NCBI GenBank assembly: GCA_020723165.1
Contig: DYJK01000005.1
Location: 1-64,000, forward strand
Direction of reading: 5' to 3'
Origin: Melioribacter roseus
Lineage (GTDB): Bacteria; Bacteroidota; Ignavibacteria; Ignavibacteriales; Melioribacteraceae
DNA: 64,000 nucleotides
Part shown: positions 1 to 9,152 of the stretch, piece by piece
Layout: the number at the start of each line of letters is the position of its first letter
Numbering within the stretch: position 1 is the first letter of the stretch
Position numbers and translations under genes: made by a program
Notes under the pieces: model-generated
Seen by the model: the letters and a program-made list of their open reading frames with translations, nothing else
Databases searched by the model: none
Told to the model about the DNA's origin: nothing

Positions 1-920
1 TAATTGCGCTGGGTAATGAGGATGTCGGTTTCAAAATTAAAAAGGTTATTCAAAATGTAAATGATTATGAAAATAATTCTTTCAGTATCGCCGGAATAAA
101 CTATCCTCTTGAAAAAACATATTTGATGGGGATTTTGAATGTAACACCGGATTCGTTTTCGGATGGAGGAAAGTATTACGAGGTAAATGATGCGGTGGAA
201 CACGGTATTCAACTTTTGAGTGATGGTGCAGATATTCTTGATATTGGAGGTGAGTCATCGCGTCCTGGCTCTGAGCCGGTAAGTGCGGAAGAAGAAATTA
301 ATCGTGTTGTGCCGGTTATTGATAAAATATTAGAAATCAAACCAGGTGCTGTTATTTCGATTGATACAATGAAATCCAAAGTTGCTGATGAAGCACTTAA
401 ACAAGGTGCGAAAATTGTAAACGATATCAGTGCTTTCGAAAATGATAAAGATATTCTGCATGTTGTTAAAAAGTATGATGCATCATTAATTCTAATGCAT
501 ATGAAGGGTACACCAAAGAATATGCAAGAAAATCCTTCTTATGAAGATGTTGTTTCCGAGATTTACGATTATTTGGTAAACAAAACTGAAGCTGCAAAAA
601 GAAGCGGCATTAAAAATATAATTATAGATCCCGGGATTGGATTTGGAAAAAGAGTGATGGATAATTACGAAATCATAAAAAGATTAAATGAATTCAGGGG
701 GATTGGCTGCCCCATAATGGTAGGTTTGTCTAAAAAATCTTTTATTGGCAAAGCGTTAAATTTATCAACAGAGGAGAGGGAAGAGCCGACAATAGTTGCA
801 GAAGCGATTTCCATTAAGAATGGTGCAAGGATTATCAGAACGCACAATATTAGGAAGGCAAAGGTTGCGATGAATATTACCCAATTTATAGAGAATCCAG
901 AGCTGGTAATAAATGTTTGA
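1..920 (+). CDS. folP: Dihydropteroate synthase, 5' end cut by window edge
   Basis: Condenses p-aminobenzoate with dihydropterin pyrophosphate in folate synthesis. The signature LMGILNVTPDSFSDGG, the IGGESSRPGS loop, IDTMKSKVA and the late DPGIGFGK segment are all visible. A TTG at 123 could be read as a start, but the frame stays open to the left edge (first whole codon at position 3). It encodes about 40 residues before the signature, ending in YPLEKTY, which is the usual lead-in strand of the family. The true start is therefore outside the window. The gene overlaps cdaA by 8 bases; folP followed by a diadenylate cyclase gene is a common Bacteroidota arrangement. Confidence 0.93.
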   Translation, partial: IALGNEDVGFKIKKVIQNVNDYENNSFSIAGINYPLEKTYLMGILNVTPDSFSDGGKYYEVNDAVEHGIQLLSDGADILDIGGESSRPGSEPVSAEEEINRVVPVIDKILEIKPGAVISIDTMKSKVADEALKQGAKIVNDISAFENDKDILHVVKKYDASLILMHMKGTPKNMQENPSYEDVVSEIYDYLVNKTEAAKRSGIKNIIIDPGIGFGKRVMDNYEIIKRLNEFRGIGCPIMVGLSKKSFIGKALNLSTEEREEPTIVAEAISIKNGARIIRTHNIRKAKVAMNITQFIENPELVINV

Positions 921-1752
921 ATTATTCAAAGTTGGTTTTATATCGATATCATTTTTAGACATAATTGATATTGCCCTGGTATCGATTATATTCTATAAAC
1001 TTTACACGGTTATTCGTGGTACTATTGCTGCACAAATTTTTTACGGACTGCTATTAGTTTTGTTTTTATCTTTTGTAGCACAAGCTGCTAACTTCAAAGC
1101 AATCGGATGGCTATTAAAATTAATTTCCGAAGTGTGGGTTATAGCGTTCATTATTCTATTCCAACCGGAAATTCGCAGACTCTTAGTTCTGCTTGGAAGA
1201 AGCCCGGTAATGAAATTATTTTTTAAGAGCGATGTAAGCGGAGTTGCTGATATTATTGCCGATACTGCTTATGAGTTAGCCCAACATCAACATGGTGCAC
1301 TGATTGTATTAGTTAAATCTGTTGGTATCAGAGGCATTACTGAAACCGGCGAACAAATAAATTCCAAAGTATCAAAAAGTTTGTTGAGATCGATATTCTT
1401 CCCACGCTCTCCCTTGCACGATGGGGCAGTAATTATCAAGAATGATGTTATAGAAGCGGCGAGATGTACATTACCGCTATCAAGTGAAACACATCATGAT
1501 GGTATCGCATTAGGTATGAGACATCGGGCCGGTTTGGGAATATCAGAACAAGCCGATGTCGTTTGTGTAATTGTATCAGAAGAATCCGGCAGTATTTCAA
1601 TTGCAGAAAACGGTAAATTGAAAAGAGGTCTTTCTAAGGATATTTTAAGGAGTACGTTAAAAGCCAGTTTAAAAGGAACAAAAGAGAGAGGTATCAAAGG
1701 AATTTTAAAACATATCAGAAAAAATAATTTTTCTAATGACTTATATTCATAA
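913..1752 (+). CDS. cdaA: Diadenylate cyclase (c-di-AMP synthase), membrane type
   Basis: Makes the second messenger c-di-AMP from two ATP. The 279 residues show three N-terminal membrane helices (about 12-34, 40-58 and 63-85) followed by the DAC catalytic domain. The diagnostic DGA (residues 170-172) and RHR (203-205) motifs are intact, so the enzyme should be active. Length and layout match CdaA/DacA rather than DisA. The start overlaps the end of folP by 8 bases, implying translational coupling. In other bacteria c-di-AMP controls potassium and osmolyte uptake and wall homeostasis; no receptor or c-di-AMP phosphodiesterase gene was recognised here. Confidence 0.93.
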   Translation: MFELFKVGFISISFLDIIDIALVSIIFYKLYTVIRGTIAAQIFYGLLLVLFLSFVAQAANFKAIGWLLKLISEVWVIAFIILFQPEIRRLLVLLGRSPVMKLFFKSDVSGVADIIADTAYELAQHQHGALIVLVKSVGIRGITETGEQINSKVSKSLLRSIFFPRSPLHDGAVIIKNDVIEAARCTLPLSSETHHDGIALGMRHRAGLGISEQADVVCVIVSEESGSISIAENGKLKRGLSKDILRSTLKASLKGTKERGIKGILKHIRKNNFSNDLYS

Positions 1753-1758
1753 AACTAG

Positions 1759-2214
1759 ATGAACATAAATAAGAAGTTTAAGATTCCAGATCTCAACATT
1801 AACGGGAAATTTTCTTCAAGCTCAAAAATTGTTCTTAAAGATAAACTTAGAAGTATCCATAAAGAAATTGACAAATACTTTAAGAATGATTCAAGTAAAA
1901 ATCTCCATTCGATGAGGATAGCCTTCAGAAGGTTTAGGTATGTACTGGAAATTTATTCGGAATGTTATGAGTCGAATTTATTTAAAAAAATACTATCACG
2001 GATTAAATATATGCAAGATTTAATCGGCAAGGGTAGAGATCTTGATGTGTTGGAACTTAAGGTTAAGGATACTGAAAAAATGATCAAGAAGAAAATCCCA
2101 AAGTATTTTTACGAGCAAATCAACAAAGAAAAAATAGAAACAAAACAGACAATTAAGATGGAATTAATTAATTTTATCATTGATAGGGAAATTAATAAGT
2201 TAATAAAGAGGTGA
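1759..2214 (+). CDS. CHAD domain protein, short form
   Basis: A 151-residue basic, helical protein. Residues 49-61 (LHSMRIAFRRFRY) are the hallmark of the CHAD domain: a conserved histidine (H50) followed by clustered arginines. A later segment, DLIGKGRDLDVLE, matches the second conserved block. CHAD domains bind inorganic polyphosphate. Most are over 200 residues and many are fused to a CYTH triphosphatase; this one is short and unfused, so it may be a minimal version. It sits 6 bases after cdaA and overlaps the next gene by 4. A Ppx/GppA enzyme is encoded at 5807-6745. Function beyond polyphosphate binding is unknown. Confidence 0.75.
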   Translation: MNINKKFKIPDLNINGKFSSSSKIVLKDKLRSIHKEIDKYFKNDSSKNLHSMRIAFRRFRYVLEIYSECYESNLFKKILSRIKYMQDLIGKGRDLDVLELKVKDTEKMIKKKIPKYFYEQINKEKIETKQTIKMELINFIIDREINKLIKR

Positions 2215-2894
2215 GCGTGAGGCTGAGATATTTTTCTCATTCGGCTTTTCAAATAACCACCAAAGATGGAATTAAAATTTTAATTGATCCGTTTTTAGAT
2301 GGCAACCCTACATCACCGGTTAAATCTGATGATGTTAGTGCAAATTACATAATAGTTACACACGGGCACAGTGATCACGTTGGTGATTCTTTTAAGATTG
2401 CTAAAAGATGCAATTCAACTTTTATATGCGTTAATGAATTGGCTAATTACTTTATTTCGAAAGGATTCAAAGCTCATAATATGCATATCGGCGGTGCACA
2501 TAATTTTGATTTTGGACGTGTTAAATTTACTATTGCTCACCACGGTTCAATGACCTCAGACAATTATTACGGTGGAGAAGCATCAGGAGTAATCCTGACG
2601 ATTGATGGTTTAACATTATATCATACTGGCGATACCGGACTGTTTTATGATATGAAATTAATAGGTGAGATGAACAAGATTGATTACATGTTACTGCCCA
2701 TAGGCGATAATTTTACGATGGGTGTAACTGATGCATTAAAAGCAGTTGAACTGACAAATCCTAAAGTTGCTATACCAATGCATTATAAGACATTCCCGGT
2801 AATTGAATCAGATCCTTACGAGTTTAAAAAGAAATTAGAGGAACAAGGTAAAAAATCCATCGTGATGGAATTTGGTCAAGAAATAGAACTTTAA
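2211..2894 (+). CDS. Metal-dependent hydrolase, UPF0173 metallo-beta-lactamase fold
   Basis: A 227-residue MBL-fold protein of the UPF0173/YtkL type. The metal-binding HGHSDH motif is at residues 51-56, with later ligands in AHHGS, HTGDTG and MHYKTF. The start is GTG at 2211, overlapping the TGA of the CHAD gene, so translation is probably coupled. An N-terminal FSHSAF strand and the LIDPFLDGNP segment are typical of this family. The natural substrate of the family is not established, so no specific reaction is assigned. Confidence 0.85.
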   Translation: MSVRLRYFSHSAFQITTKDGIKILIDPFLDGNPTSPVKSDDVSANYIIVTHGHSDHVGDSFKIAKRCNSTFICVNELANYFISKGFKAHNMHIGGAHNFDFGRVKFTIAHHGSMTSDNYYGGEASGVILTIDGLTLYHTGDTGLFYDMKLIGEMNKIDYMLLPIGDNFTMGVTDALKAVELTNPKVAIPMHYKTFPVIESDPYEFKKKLEEQGKKSIVMEFGQEIEL

Positions 2895-2906
2895 ATATTT
2901 TCATAT

Positions 2907-3689
2907 ATGGCAAAAAAAATAGTTATTGCAAATCAAAAAGGCGGTGTTGGAAAAACAACTACTGCTATTAATCTTTCGGCATCAATCGCTGCTGCCGAAT
3001 TTAAAACACTTCTGATTGATATTGATCCCCAGGCAAATAGTACTTCGGGCTTAGGTGTAAATGTTAATGAAAAATCTGTTTACCAGGTACTTGTAGGGTT
3101 AGAAACGGTTGATCATTGTATTCTAAATACATATATGCCGCATCTGGATATATTACCTTCTACAATAAATCTTGTAGGAGCTGAAGTAGAATTGGTTTCT
3201 ATGGAATCGAGAGAATATTTACTGAAAAATGCATTAGTTGAAATAGAAGACAAATACGATTTTATTTTTATTGATTGCCCTCCTTCATTAGGATTGCTTA
3301 CATTAAATGCATTAACATCAGCCGATTCTGTGCTTATCCCGGTTCAATGTGAGTACTTTGCATTAGAAGGTCTGGGACAATTATTAAATACGATAAATAT
3401 TGTAAAGAAAAATTTAAATGAAGAATTAGCAATTGAAGGTGTTGTTTTAACAATGTTCGATACAAGATTGCGATTGTCTCACCAAGTAGTTGAAGAGGTA
3501 AAAAAATATTTCGGTACAAAAGTTTACAATACAATTATTCATCGTAACGTAAGGTTATCAGAAGCACCGAGTTATTCTAAGCCGGTAATATTGTACGACG
3601 CAAGTTCTGTAGGTGCGCAAAATTATATTTCTCTCGCTTCAGAATTAATTCAAAGAAGTAACCTAGAAACAAAAGGGACCAATGGCTGA
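2907..3689 (+). CDS. parA: Chromosome partitioning ATPase ParA/Soj
   Basis: A 260-residue MinD/ParA-family P-loop ATPase that works with ParB to segregate replicated origins. The deviant Walker A motif KGGVGKTT is at residues 11-18, followed by [11 protein letters not shown] (Walker A') and IDCPPSLG (Walker B). It lacks an N-terminal DNA-binding extension, which marks the short chromosomal Soj type. The stop overlaps the start of parB by 8 bases, the standard operon arrangement. Confidence 0.95.
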   Translation: MAKKIVIANQKGGVGKTTTAINLSASIAAAEFKTLLIDIDPQANSTSGLGVNVNEKSVYQVLVGLETVDHCILNTYMPHLDILPSTINLVGAEVELVSMESREYLLKNALVEIEDKYDFIFIDCPPSLGLLTLNALTSADSVLIPVQCEYFALEGLGQLLNTINIVKKNLNEELAIEGVVLTMFDTRLRLSHQVVEEVKKYFGTKVYNTIIHRNVRLSEAPSYSKPVILYDASSVGAQNYISLASELIQRSNLETKGTNG

Positions 3690-4635
3690 TAAAATGAAAT
3701 CACATTTGGGTAGGGGATTGGATGCTTTAATTAATCCTCAACTTAGGGATAGACTTGATGTTCCGGTCGCCGTATCGAGTAAAGATCTTCCTAAGGATGA
3801 TGGCCAATCATTTGATCTGCTGGTTAAGATAGCTGTTGATAAGATTTCTCCTAATCCATATCAACCACGTACAGAGTTTAACCAGCAAGCATTGGATGAA
3901 TTAAAAAAATCAATTCTTGAAAATGGATTAATTCAACCTATCACAATACGTAGAACCGACAAAGAAAGATATGAACTGATATCAGGGGAACGACGTTTAA
4001 GAGCTTGCAAAGAAATTGGTTATAGAGAGATTCCGGCTTACATCATAAAAGTTGAAACCAAAGAAGCTATGCTGGCGCTTTCGCTTATTGAAAATATTCA
4101 AAGAGAGATGTTAAACCCGATAGAAATTGCCAATGCTTACAAAAGGTTGATCGATGAATGTAATTTAACTCAAGAACAAATTGCGGAAAAAGTTGGGAAG
4201 GATAGAACCACGGTAACTAACTTTATTCGTTTATTAAAACTCCCTGAAAAAATTCAACAATGTCTTAAGGAAGACAAAATTACGACTGGTCATGCAAGAG
4301 CCCTGATTAATTTACCGAATGAATTGATTCAATTAGAAGTCCTGGATAAAATTCTTAAGAGGAATTTATCTGTCAGGAAAGTTGAGGAGATAGTTAGGAA
4401 GATTACAGAATTTAAAAATGGCAATAAGAAAAAATCTACTGTTACTATTTCTTCCGGTACAAATAATATATCTCAAAAAAATTTAGAAGAAAAGTTACAA
4501 GGCATTTTAGGTACTAAAGTGCACTGTAAGATTAAAAAGAGTGGCGCCGGAGAATTAGTAATAGAATTCTATTCACAAGAAGAATTGGAAAGATTGTTTG
4601 AACTCTTCGATATTATCGGGCATAATTACAATTAG
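3682..4635 (+). CDS. parB: Chromosome partitioning protein ParB
   Basis: A 317-residue ParB/Spo0J family CTPase and DNA clamp that loads at parS. The N-terminus carries the LGRGLDALI ParA-interaction peptide. The ParB/Srx domain (about 50-150) shows [16 protein letters not shown] and the conserved LIENIQRE box. A helix-turn-helix (about 165-200) and a C-terminal dimerisation region follow. It overlaps parA by 8 bases, and the next gene starts inside its 3' end. No canonical parS (TGTTTCACGTGAAACA) was found by eye in the window. Confidence 0.95.
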   Translation: MADKMKSHLGRGLDALINPQLRDRLDVPVAVSSKDLPKDDGQSFDLLVKIAVDKISPNPYQPRTEFNQQALDELKKSILENGLIQPITIRRTDKERYELISGERRLRACKEIGYREIPAYIIKVETKEAMLALSLIENIQREMLNPIEIANAYKRLIDECNLTQEQIAEKVGKDRTTVTNFIRLLKLPEKIQQCLKEDKITTGHARALINLPNELIQLEVLDKILKRNLSVRKVEEIVRKITEFKNGNKKKSTVTISSGTNNISQKNLEEKLQGILGTKVHCKIKKSGAGELVIEFYSQEELERLFELFDIIGHNYN

Positions 4636-5125
4636 AAGGATTTTTTTCTTACTATTTTTTGCCCTTGGCACAAATTTATATTCACAAACGGAACCAACGT
4701 TAACAGATACCGTCCAAACAGACACAGCAAAATTTGAGATGAAAAAATCATCATTAGGAGCGGTATTAAGGAGTGCCATAATTCCGGGTTTCGGCCAGTT
4801 TTACAACGAATCCTACTGGAAAATCCCCGTTATATGGGGAGTACTTGGCTATCTGGGCTATCAATGGGGTGATAGAAACAATTTATATAAACAGTACAGA
4901 GATTTATATAATCAAAGTCTTTTAGAGTCTGATAATGGTAACTCACTATATTATGATAGGAGAGAAGATTATAAAGATCAGAGGGATTTACTTGCAGTAT
5001 TTATCGGGCTAACATATTTATTAAATTTAATTGATGCATATGTGGATGCTCATTTGTTTGATTTCAACGTAAACGAAAATGGGGGCAGTTCTAATATTCA
5101 ATTATCGCTAAAATTTAATTTTTGA
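4598..5125 (+). CDS. DUF5683 family membrane/secreted protein
   Basis: A 175-residue protein. A signal-peptide-like stretch follows IRR at the N-terminus and ends at LYSQ. The core GAVLRSAIIPGFGQFYN then WKIPVIWG and GYLGYQWG is the signature of DUF5683, a family found in Bacteroidota and Ignavibacteria. A TTG at 4598 is the only start that keeps the whole signal peptide, since the next in-frame ATG falls after it; a GGAAAG lies 5 bases upstream. This places the start 38 bases inside parB, implying coupling. Function unknown; hydrophobic segments suggest it is membrane associated. Confidence 0.75.
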   Translation: MNSSILSGIITIRRIFFLLFFALGTNLYSQTEPTLTDTVQTDTAKFEMKKSSLGAVLRSAIIPGFGQFYNESYWKIPVIWGVLGYLGYQWGDRNNLYKQYRDLYNQSLLESDNGNSLYYDRREDYKDQRDLLAVFIGLTYLLNLIDAYVDAHLFDFNVNENGGSSNIQLSLKFNF

Positions 5126-5126
5126 A

Positions 5127-5843
5127 ATGAAGAATATATTAGTTTGTGAAAACTGTAAAACCGAGAATCCCAATTATTCATTGATCTGTACTAATTGCAA
5201 TTCATTTTTAAGAGCCCGGGTTCCCAATATTGATCTTTGGGCAACAATCGCCAGATTGATTGATAATCCAATTACTTCCATTAGAACTATTATTTATGCT
5301 GATCACAAAAATTTTGTTTTGTTATTATTAATTCTGGCAGCTTTTAAAAATACCCTTAATACCATTATGTTTATTAATGCAACGGTTACATATCATACAA
5401 ACCAATTGGATGCAGCAGTAAAAATTGGATTTGGTATGTTGTTATTTATTTCGGTTTTCTTTGCGGGTGCTTTTATTATTACGAAAATTAATAAGATGCT
5501 TGGCGTTGACAATAGATTGAAAGATAATATTGCAATATTCACATATTCACTTATCCCCATGATCATACTTCTACTTGTATTAACGCCAATATACTTTGCT
5601 ATGTATGGTCTTTACTGGTTTAAGTTTAATCCATCACCATTTTTGATAAAACCATTTGCCTCGTACATATTTTTAGTTATTGAATCATTATTTACAATTT
5701 GGAGTTGTACCTTGTTTGTTATCTCTATATATGTACAAACTAAAAAAGTTTTTTATTCTATTATTATCGGGATATTGTTTTTCATTACGATTTCAATAAG
5801 CATGTTTTATTTGATAGGTCTTTTTAATTCATTGATTATATAA
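5127..5843 (+). CDS. YIP1-like membrane protein with N-terminal zinc ribbon
   Basis: A 238-residue protein. Residues 7-24 hold two CxxC pairs (C7/C10 and C21/C24), forming a small zinc ribbon. About five membrane helices follow in the pattern of the Yip1 domain family. The start ATG lies one base after the stop of the DUF5683 gene, so the two are probably cotranscribed. The 3' end overlaps the convergent ppx gene by 37 bases. Zinc ribbon plus Yip1 proteins are widespread in bacteria, with no assigned biochemical function. Confidence 0.65.
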   Translation: MKNILVCENCKTENPNYSLICTNCNSFLRARVPNIDLWATIARLIDNPITSIRTIIYADHKNFVLLLLILAAFKNTLNTIMFINATVTYHTNQLDAAVKIGFGMLLFISVFFAGAFIITKINKMLGVDNRLKDNIAIFTYSLIPMIILLLVLTPIYFAMYGLYWFKFNPSPFLIKPFASYIFLVIESLFTIWSCTLFVISIYVQTKKVFYSIIIGILFFITISISMFYLIGLFNSLII

Positions 5844-6745
5844 TCTACTACAACGCCGTATCTCAATCCTCTTGAACTAACATTAATTTTATTACAGTTC
5901 AATAATTCCATGATTGTTCTTAGTATTAATGTACCAGCAAGTATTAGATCCTCACGCCCTTTTACAACGGTGCCATATTTTTTTAATATTTGTTTTGGAG
6001 TCATTTTAACTAATTGTTCTAAAATATTATTTATTTCGTTACTATTTAAGATAGATTCATCTACCATTTCTTCTTTGTATTCTTTGAGACCTTGTTTCAT
6101 ACATGATAATGTGGTAGGTGTACCGGCTACAGCCAACAATAATGAATTAGCATCGATTGTGTGTCTAATTTCATTAAATATCGCTCTTAGATAATGCACT
6201 GCTTCATCAATTTGGTTTAATGATGGGGGAATATCAATAAAAAATTTTTCTGTTAATGATACAACTCCAATGTTAAAACTTTTTACATATTTAATATCGA
6301 AATTATTTCCATAAATAATTTCAGTGCTACCTCCACCAATATCAATTACAATTTTAGAAAGTGGATTTGATAAATAGGGATATACAGTACCAAGAAAAGA
6401 CAAACGAGCTTCATTATCACCATCAATAATATTTATTTCAAAGTTCAGTTTGCTTTTTACTAAATCAAGTATTGAGTTTGAATTTTTTGCTACTCGTAAT
6501 GCATTGGTTCCGACTAAAAGAATTTTTTCACAATGATATTTCTTAATTATATTATCATATTCTATTAATACATTCATCAATTCATTTATTTTAGTCTCTA
6601 TAATACTCTGATTATATATTAATTTATGAGAGATACGAGGGGAGCGGTATTCATTTAATATTGTTTTTAAATAATGTTCATTATCATATTTAGTAATTAA
6701 TAGCAAAACGGTATTAGAACCAATATCAATTGAGGCAATATTCAT
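5807..6745 (-). CDS. Ppx/GppA family exopolyphosphatase or pppGpp phosphohydrolase
   Basis: A 312-residue protein of the ASKHA fold. The opening ASIDIGSNTVLLLI is the phosphate-1 loop. VIDIGGGSTEI is the second glycine-rich loop with the catalytic-type glutamate, and LLAVAGTPTTLS is the adenosine-type loop. Length fits the short two-domain Ppx/GppA group without a C-terminal HD domain. Sequence alone does not separate exopolyphosphatase from guanosine pentaphosphatase. It is the only minus-strand gene in the first 12 kb, convergent with the YIP1 gene and divergent from the next gene across 36 bases. Confidence 0.88.
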   Translation of the reverse strand: MNIASIDIGSNTVLLLITKYDNEHYLKTILNEYRSPRISHKLIYNQSIIETKINELMNVLIEYDNIIKKYHCEKILLVGTNALRVAKNSNSILDLVKSKLNFEINIIDGDNEARLSFLGTVYPYLSNPLSKIVIDIGGGSTEIIYGNNFDIKYVKSFNIGVVSLTEKFFIDIPPSLNQIDEAVHYLRAIFNEIRHTIDANSLLLAVAGTPTTLSCMKQGLKEYKEEMVDESILNSNEINNILEQLVKMTPKQILKKYGTVVKGREDLILAGTLILRTIMELLNCNKINVSSRGLRYGVVVDYIINELKRPIK

Positions 6746-6781
6746 ATTTTTTTCATATTTTTAATAAAAATTATTTCTAAT

Positions 6782-7306
6782 ATGCACAAACTAAATAACA
6801 TTTCTAAACTCCTTTTAGCTCTTACTATTTTATTCGGAATAATCTGGTTAGGCGGATATGTAGCACGCCAGTTAGTAATATATCAATTTTTTGAACCGGA
6901 TAACCTACAATTAGTAGATGAATTTCGATCCAACAGTTCTACAAGTACTTTAAGAATTGTTCAACCCTTATTGGTAATGAACATAATCTCGTATGGAGCT
7001 TTTTTGCTACTGCTAATTTCATTTATTATAACTTCTAAATTAAACTTTAAAAAATATGGCTGGTTATTTATTTGTTTCGCAATAATTTTTATTACATCAC
7101 CTTTTGAAATTTATTTGCTGTCGATTGATTACAAAATTGTTGGTTTGATATTGAACGATAATTTTGACCATTTAATTATCTTTGAATTGCTAAAAAAACG
7201 GATTGAAATACTTAGTAGTTTTTCATTGATCGAAATATTTGCATTTTTTGGTATAATATATTTGTCTGTTTTTCAACCCTTAAAAAAAGTTAATAATGAA
7301 AATTAA
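6782..7306 (+). CDS. Hypothetical four-helix membrane protein
   Basis: A 174-residue protein that I do not recognise. Four hydrophobic segments are visible, at about residues 8-27, 63-85, 92-113 and 145-163. A polar loop (about 35-60) lies between the first two. No catalytic motif, cysteine pair or lipobox is present. The gene is divergent from ppx and its 3' end overlaps the next small gene by 11 bases, so the two are likely cotranscribed with aroQ. Confidence 0.6.
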   Translation: MHKLNNISKLLLALTILFGIIWLGGYVARQLVIYQFFEPDNLQLVDEFRSNSSTSTLRIVQPLLVMNIISYGAFLLLLISFIITSKLNFKKYGWLFICFAIIFITSPFEIYLLSIDYKIVGLILNDNFDHLIIFELLKKRIEILSSFSLIEIFAFFGIIYLSVFQPLKKVNNEN

Positions 7307-7568
7307 GGAAAAAGAATTCGAAAATATTCTACAAGATCTAAAACAAATTGCGCATACTATTGGAGCAAGGGTGAGATTTGAGATTGGAGATTTTAAGGGC
7401 GGATATTGTATCATTAAAGAATCTAAGATTATTGTAATTAATAAATTGTCTCCTTTACAAAAAAAAGTATTGATTTTAACATCTGCATTAAAAGAACTTG
7501 GAATAGAGGAGTTGTATTTACCTCCGAAGCTTAGAGAAATAATTGATGAACTTGGCGAAACTCAATGA
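7296..7568 (+). CDS. Hypothetical 90-residue protein upstream of aroQ
   Basis: Not recognised. The protein is soluble, highly charged and rich in Lys, Glu and Ile. A helix (about 1-20) is followed by two short strands around RVRFEIGDFKGGYCIIKE and a helical C-terminus. It overlaps the upstream membrane-protein gene by 11 bases and aroQ by 4 (ATGA), so it is translated as part of this operon. No metal or nucleotide motif is seen. Coding status is supported by the tight overlaps on both sides. Confidence 0.6.
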   Translation: MKIKEKEFENILQDLKQIAHTIGARVRFEIGDFKGGYCIIKESKIIVINKLSPLQKKVLILTSALKELGIEELYLPPKLREIIDELGETQ

Positions 7569-7999
7569 AAATACTTATACTTAACGGGCCAAATTTAAAT
7601 TTAATTCACCAGCGCAATTCTGAACATTATGGTGATCTTACATTAGAAAACATAAATGATAAAATAGTGGCAGAATTTCCTGATATAGAATTTACGTTTA
7701 TCCAATCTAATGTAGAAGGTGAATTAATTAATTATATTCAAAGCGCTCAACAGAAATATGCTGGCTTGGTTATTAATCCAGGTGGGTATGCACACACAAG
7801 TGTTGCAATTAGGGATGCGCTAGAGCTATCCAAACTACCTAAAATCGAAGTTCATCTATCCAATATAGCAAATAGGGAAAACTTTAGAAAAATATCCTTA
7901 ACTGCCAGTAGCTGCAACGGTTACATAAGCGGATTTCATTATTTAAGTTATATTAGTGCGGTGTTTACTTTAATTAAATTAATTCAACCTAAAAAATAA
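7565..7999 (+). CDS. aroQ: 3-dehydroquinate dehydratase, type II
   Basis: Catalyses the third step of the shikimate pathway, 3-dehydroquinate to 3-dehydroshikimate. The 144 residues match the dodecameric type II family. LNGPNLNL is at 6-13, the flexible active-site loop holds R17 and catalytic Y22, INPGGYAHTSVAIRDAL spans 70-86 with H77, and EVHLSNI is at 95-101 with H97. The loop reads NLIHQRNSEHYG where the common form is NLLGxREPxxYG, a mild variation that keeps the catalytic residues. Start codon overlaps the stop of the preceding gene. Confidence 0.93.
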   Translation: MKILILNGPNLNLIHQRNSEHYGDLTLENINDKIVAEFPDIEFTFIQSNVEGELINYIQSAQQKYAGLVINPGGYAHTSVAIRDALELSKLPKIEVHLSNIANRENFRKISLTASSCNGYISGFHYLSYISAVFTLIKLIQPKK

Positions 8000-8001
8000 A
8001 T

Positions 8002-8685
8002 ATGATTAAAGCTGTAATTTTTGATCTTGATAACACATTAGTAGACTTTATGCGAATGAAGAATAGAGCCATTGATGCTGCAATTAATGCTATGATTGAT
8101 GCTGGCTTACCATTAACGAAGGAAGAATCCTTATCTGAAATTAACGCGATATATAAGGAGCAAGGGATTGAATACCAACAAGTATTTGACCAGCTTTTAA
8201 CCCGTACAATCAAAAAAATTGATCATAAATTGCTCGCATCTGGAATTATCGCTTATAGAAAAGTACGAGAAGCAGAATTGATCCCATATCCTAGAGTCTA
8301 TCCAACACTTATTGAGCTATTAAAACTTGGGCTAAAACTAGGAGTACTTTCAGATGCGCCAAGTAAAGAGGCATGGCTAAGATTAGCACAGCTAAATTTT
8401 CAATATTTATTTGATTCAATAGTAACTTTTGAGGATACTGGTTTTAGAAAACCTAGCCCTGAACCATTCCAAGAAATACTTAAAAGATTGAATGTTACTG
8501 CAAGTGAATCGCTAATGGTTGGTGATTGGGCGGAGCGTGATATTCTAGGTGCTTCACAGCTAGGGATGCTTACAGCTTTCGCTAAATATGGTGATACATT
8601 TAATACTGAAATTCATAATGCAAATTTTGTTCTCAATGACATTACAGACTTAATAGGTATAGTTAAATCAATTAATAATAAGTGA
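8002..8685 (+). CDS. HAD superfamily phosphatase
   Basis: A 227-residue haloacid dehalogenase-fold hydrolase. Motif I DLDNT is at residues 8-12 (nucleophile D8), motif II is GVLSDAP, the motif III lysine lies in FRKPSPEPF, and motif IV is MVGDWAERDILGA. A helical cap (about 18-85) places it in the subfamily I group that includes phosphoglycolate phosphatase and pyrimidine nucleotidases. The substrate cannot be assigned from sequence. It starts 2 bases after aroQ and is probably in the same operon. Confidence 0.82.
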   Translation: MIKAVIFDLDNTLVDFMRMKNRAIDAAINAMIDAGLPLTKEESLSEINAIYKEQGIEYQQVFDQLLTRTIKKIDHKLLASGIIAYRKVREAELIPYPRVYPTLIELLKLGLKLGVLSDAPSKEAWLRLAQLNFQYLFDSIVTFEDTGFRKPSPEPFQEILKRLNVTASESLMVGDWAERDILGASQLGMLTAFAKYGDTFNTEIHNANFVLNDITDLIGIVKSINNK

Positions 8686-8716
8686 TTGTATCATCATCTT
8701 TAATAACATACCTTTA

Positions 8717-8762
8717 TTGAAATTCAATTACACTTAAGTTATATTTCTAATGTATACTTAAG
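8717..8762 (+). promoter_or_regulatory. Possible promoter and operator of the MerR-type gene
   Basis: TTGAAA (8717-8722), 17 bases, then TATATT (8740-8745) reads as a sigma-70-like promoter. Two CTTAAG boxes (8733-8738 and 8757-8762) sit on either side of the -10 with centres 24 bases apart and could be a binding site for the regulator encoded 11 bases downstream. The promoter consensus used by this lineage is not known to me, so this is a weak call. Confidence 0.3.
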
Positions 8763-8772
8763 AGGTTGTAAT

Positions 8773-9150
8773 ATGAAAGATTTTGGGTTAAAAAAATTAT
8801 ATTATTCTATAAGTGAAGTGAGTAAACTAACTGGATTAGAACAATATATCTTAAGGTATTGGGAAACAGAGTTTGAACAATTAAAACCTGGTAAGAATAG
8901 AGCGGGTAATAGAATTTATACTAATAAAGATATAAAACTGATTCTTAACATTAAAAAGTTATTGAGAGATGAAAAATATACTATAGAAGGAGCAAAAAAA
9001 AATTTAGAAGATTATAATTTAGAAACAACAACACAAACTGATTCTGTTCACAGTCAATATGAGAAGATAATTGTTACAGAGCCACGTATTTTGAAAACAG
9101 ATCTTGAAGAAATCAAATCTTTTTTATTAAAATTACAAACAACAATCTGA
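8773..9150 (+). CDS. MerR family transcriptional regulator
   Basis: A 125-residue protein. Residues 9-75 form the MerR winged helix: YSISEVSKLTGL, then ILRYWETEF, then RIYTNKDIKLI. The short C-terminal part lacks a recognisable metal or drug-binding domain; it resembles the small HspR/CarA-like or generic MerR_1 regulators common in Bacteroidota and Chlorobi. The LRYWE core matches the subgroup with Trp-Glu after the second helix. Target unknown; autoregulation is possible given the paired CTTAAG boxes upstream. The tRNA-Pro gene follows three bases after the stop. Confidence 0.82.
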   Translation: MKDFGLKKLYYSISEVSKLTGLEQYILRYWETEFEQLKPGKNRAGNRIYTNKDIKLILNIKKLLRDEKYTIEGAKKNLEDYNLETTTQTDSVHSQYEKIIVTEPRILKTDLEEIKSFLLKLQTTI

Positions 9151-9152
9151 AC

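Noticed and set aside
2907-4635. parS site near parAB
   Set aside because: No match to TGTTTCACGTGAAACA was found by eye; nothing close enough to report.
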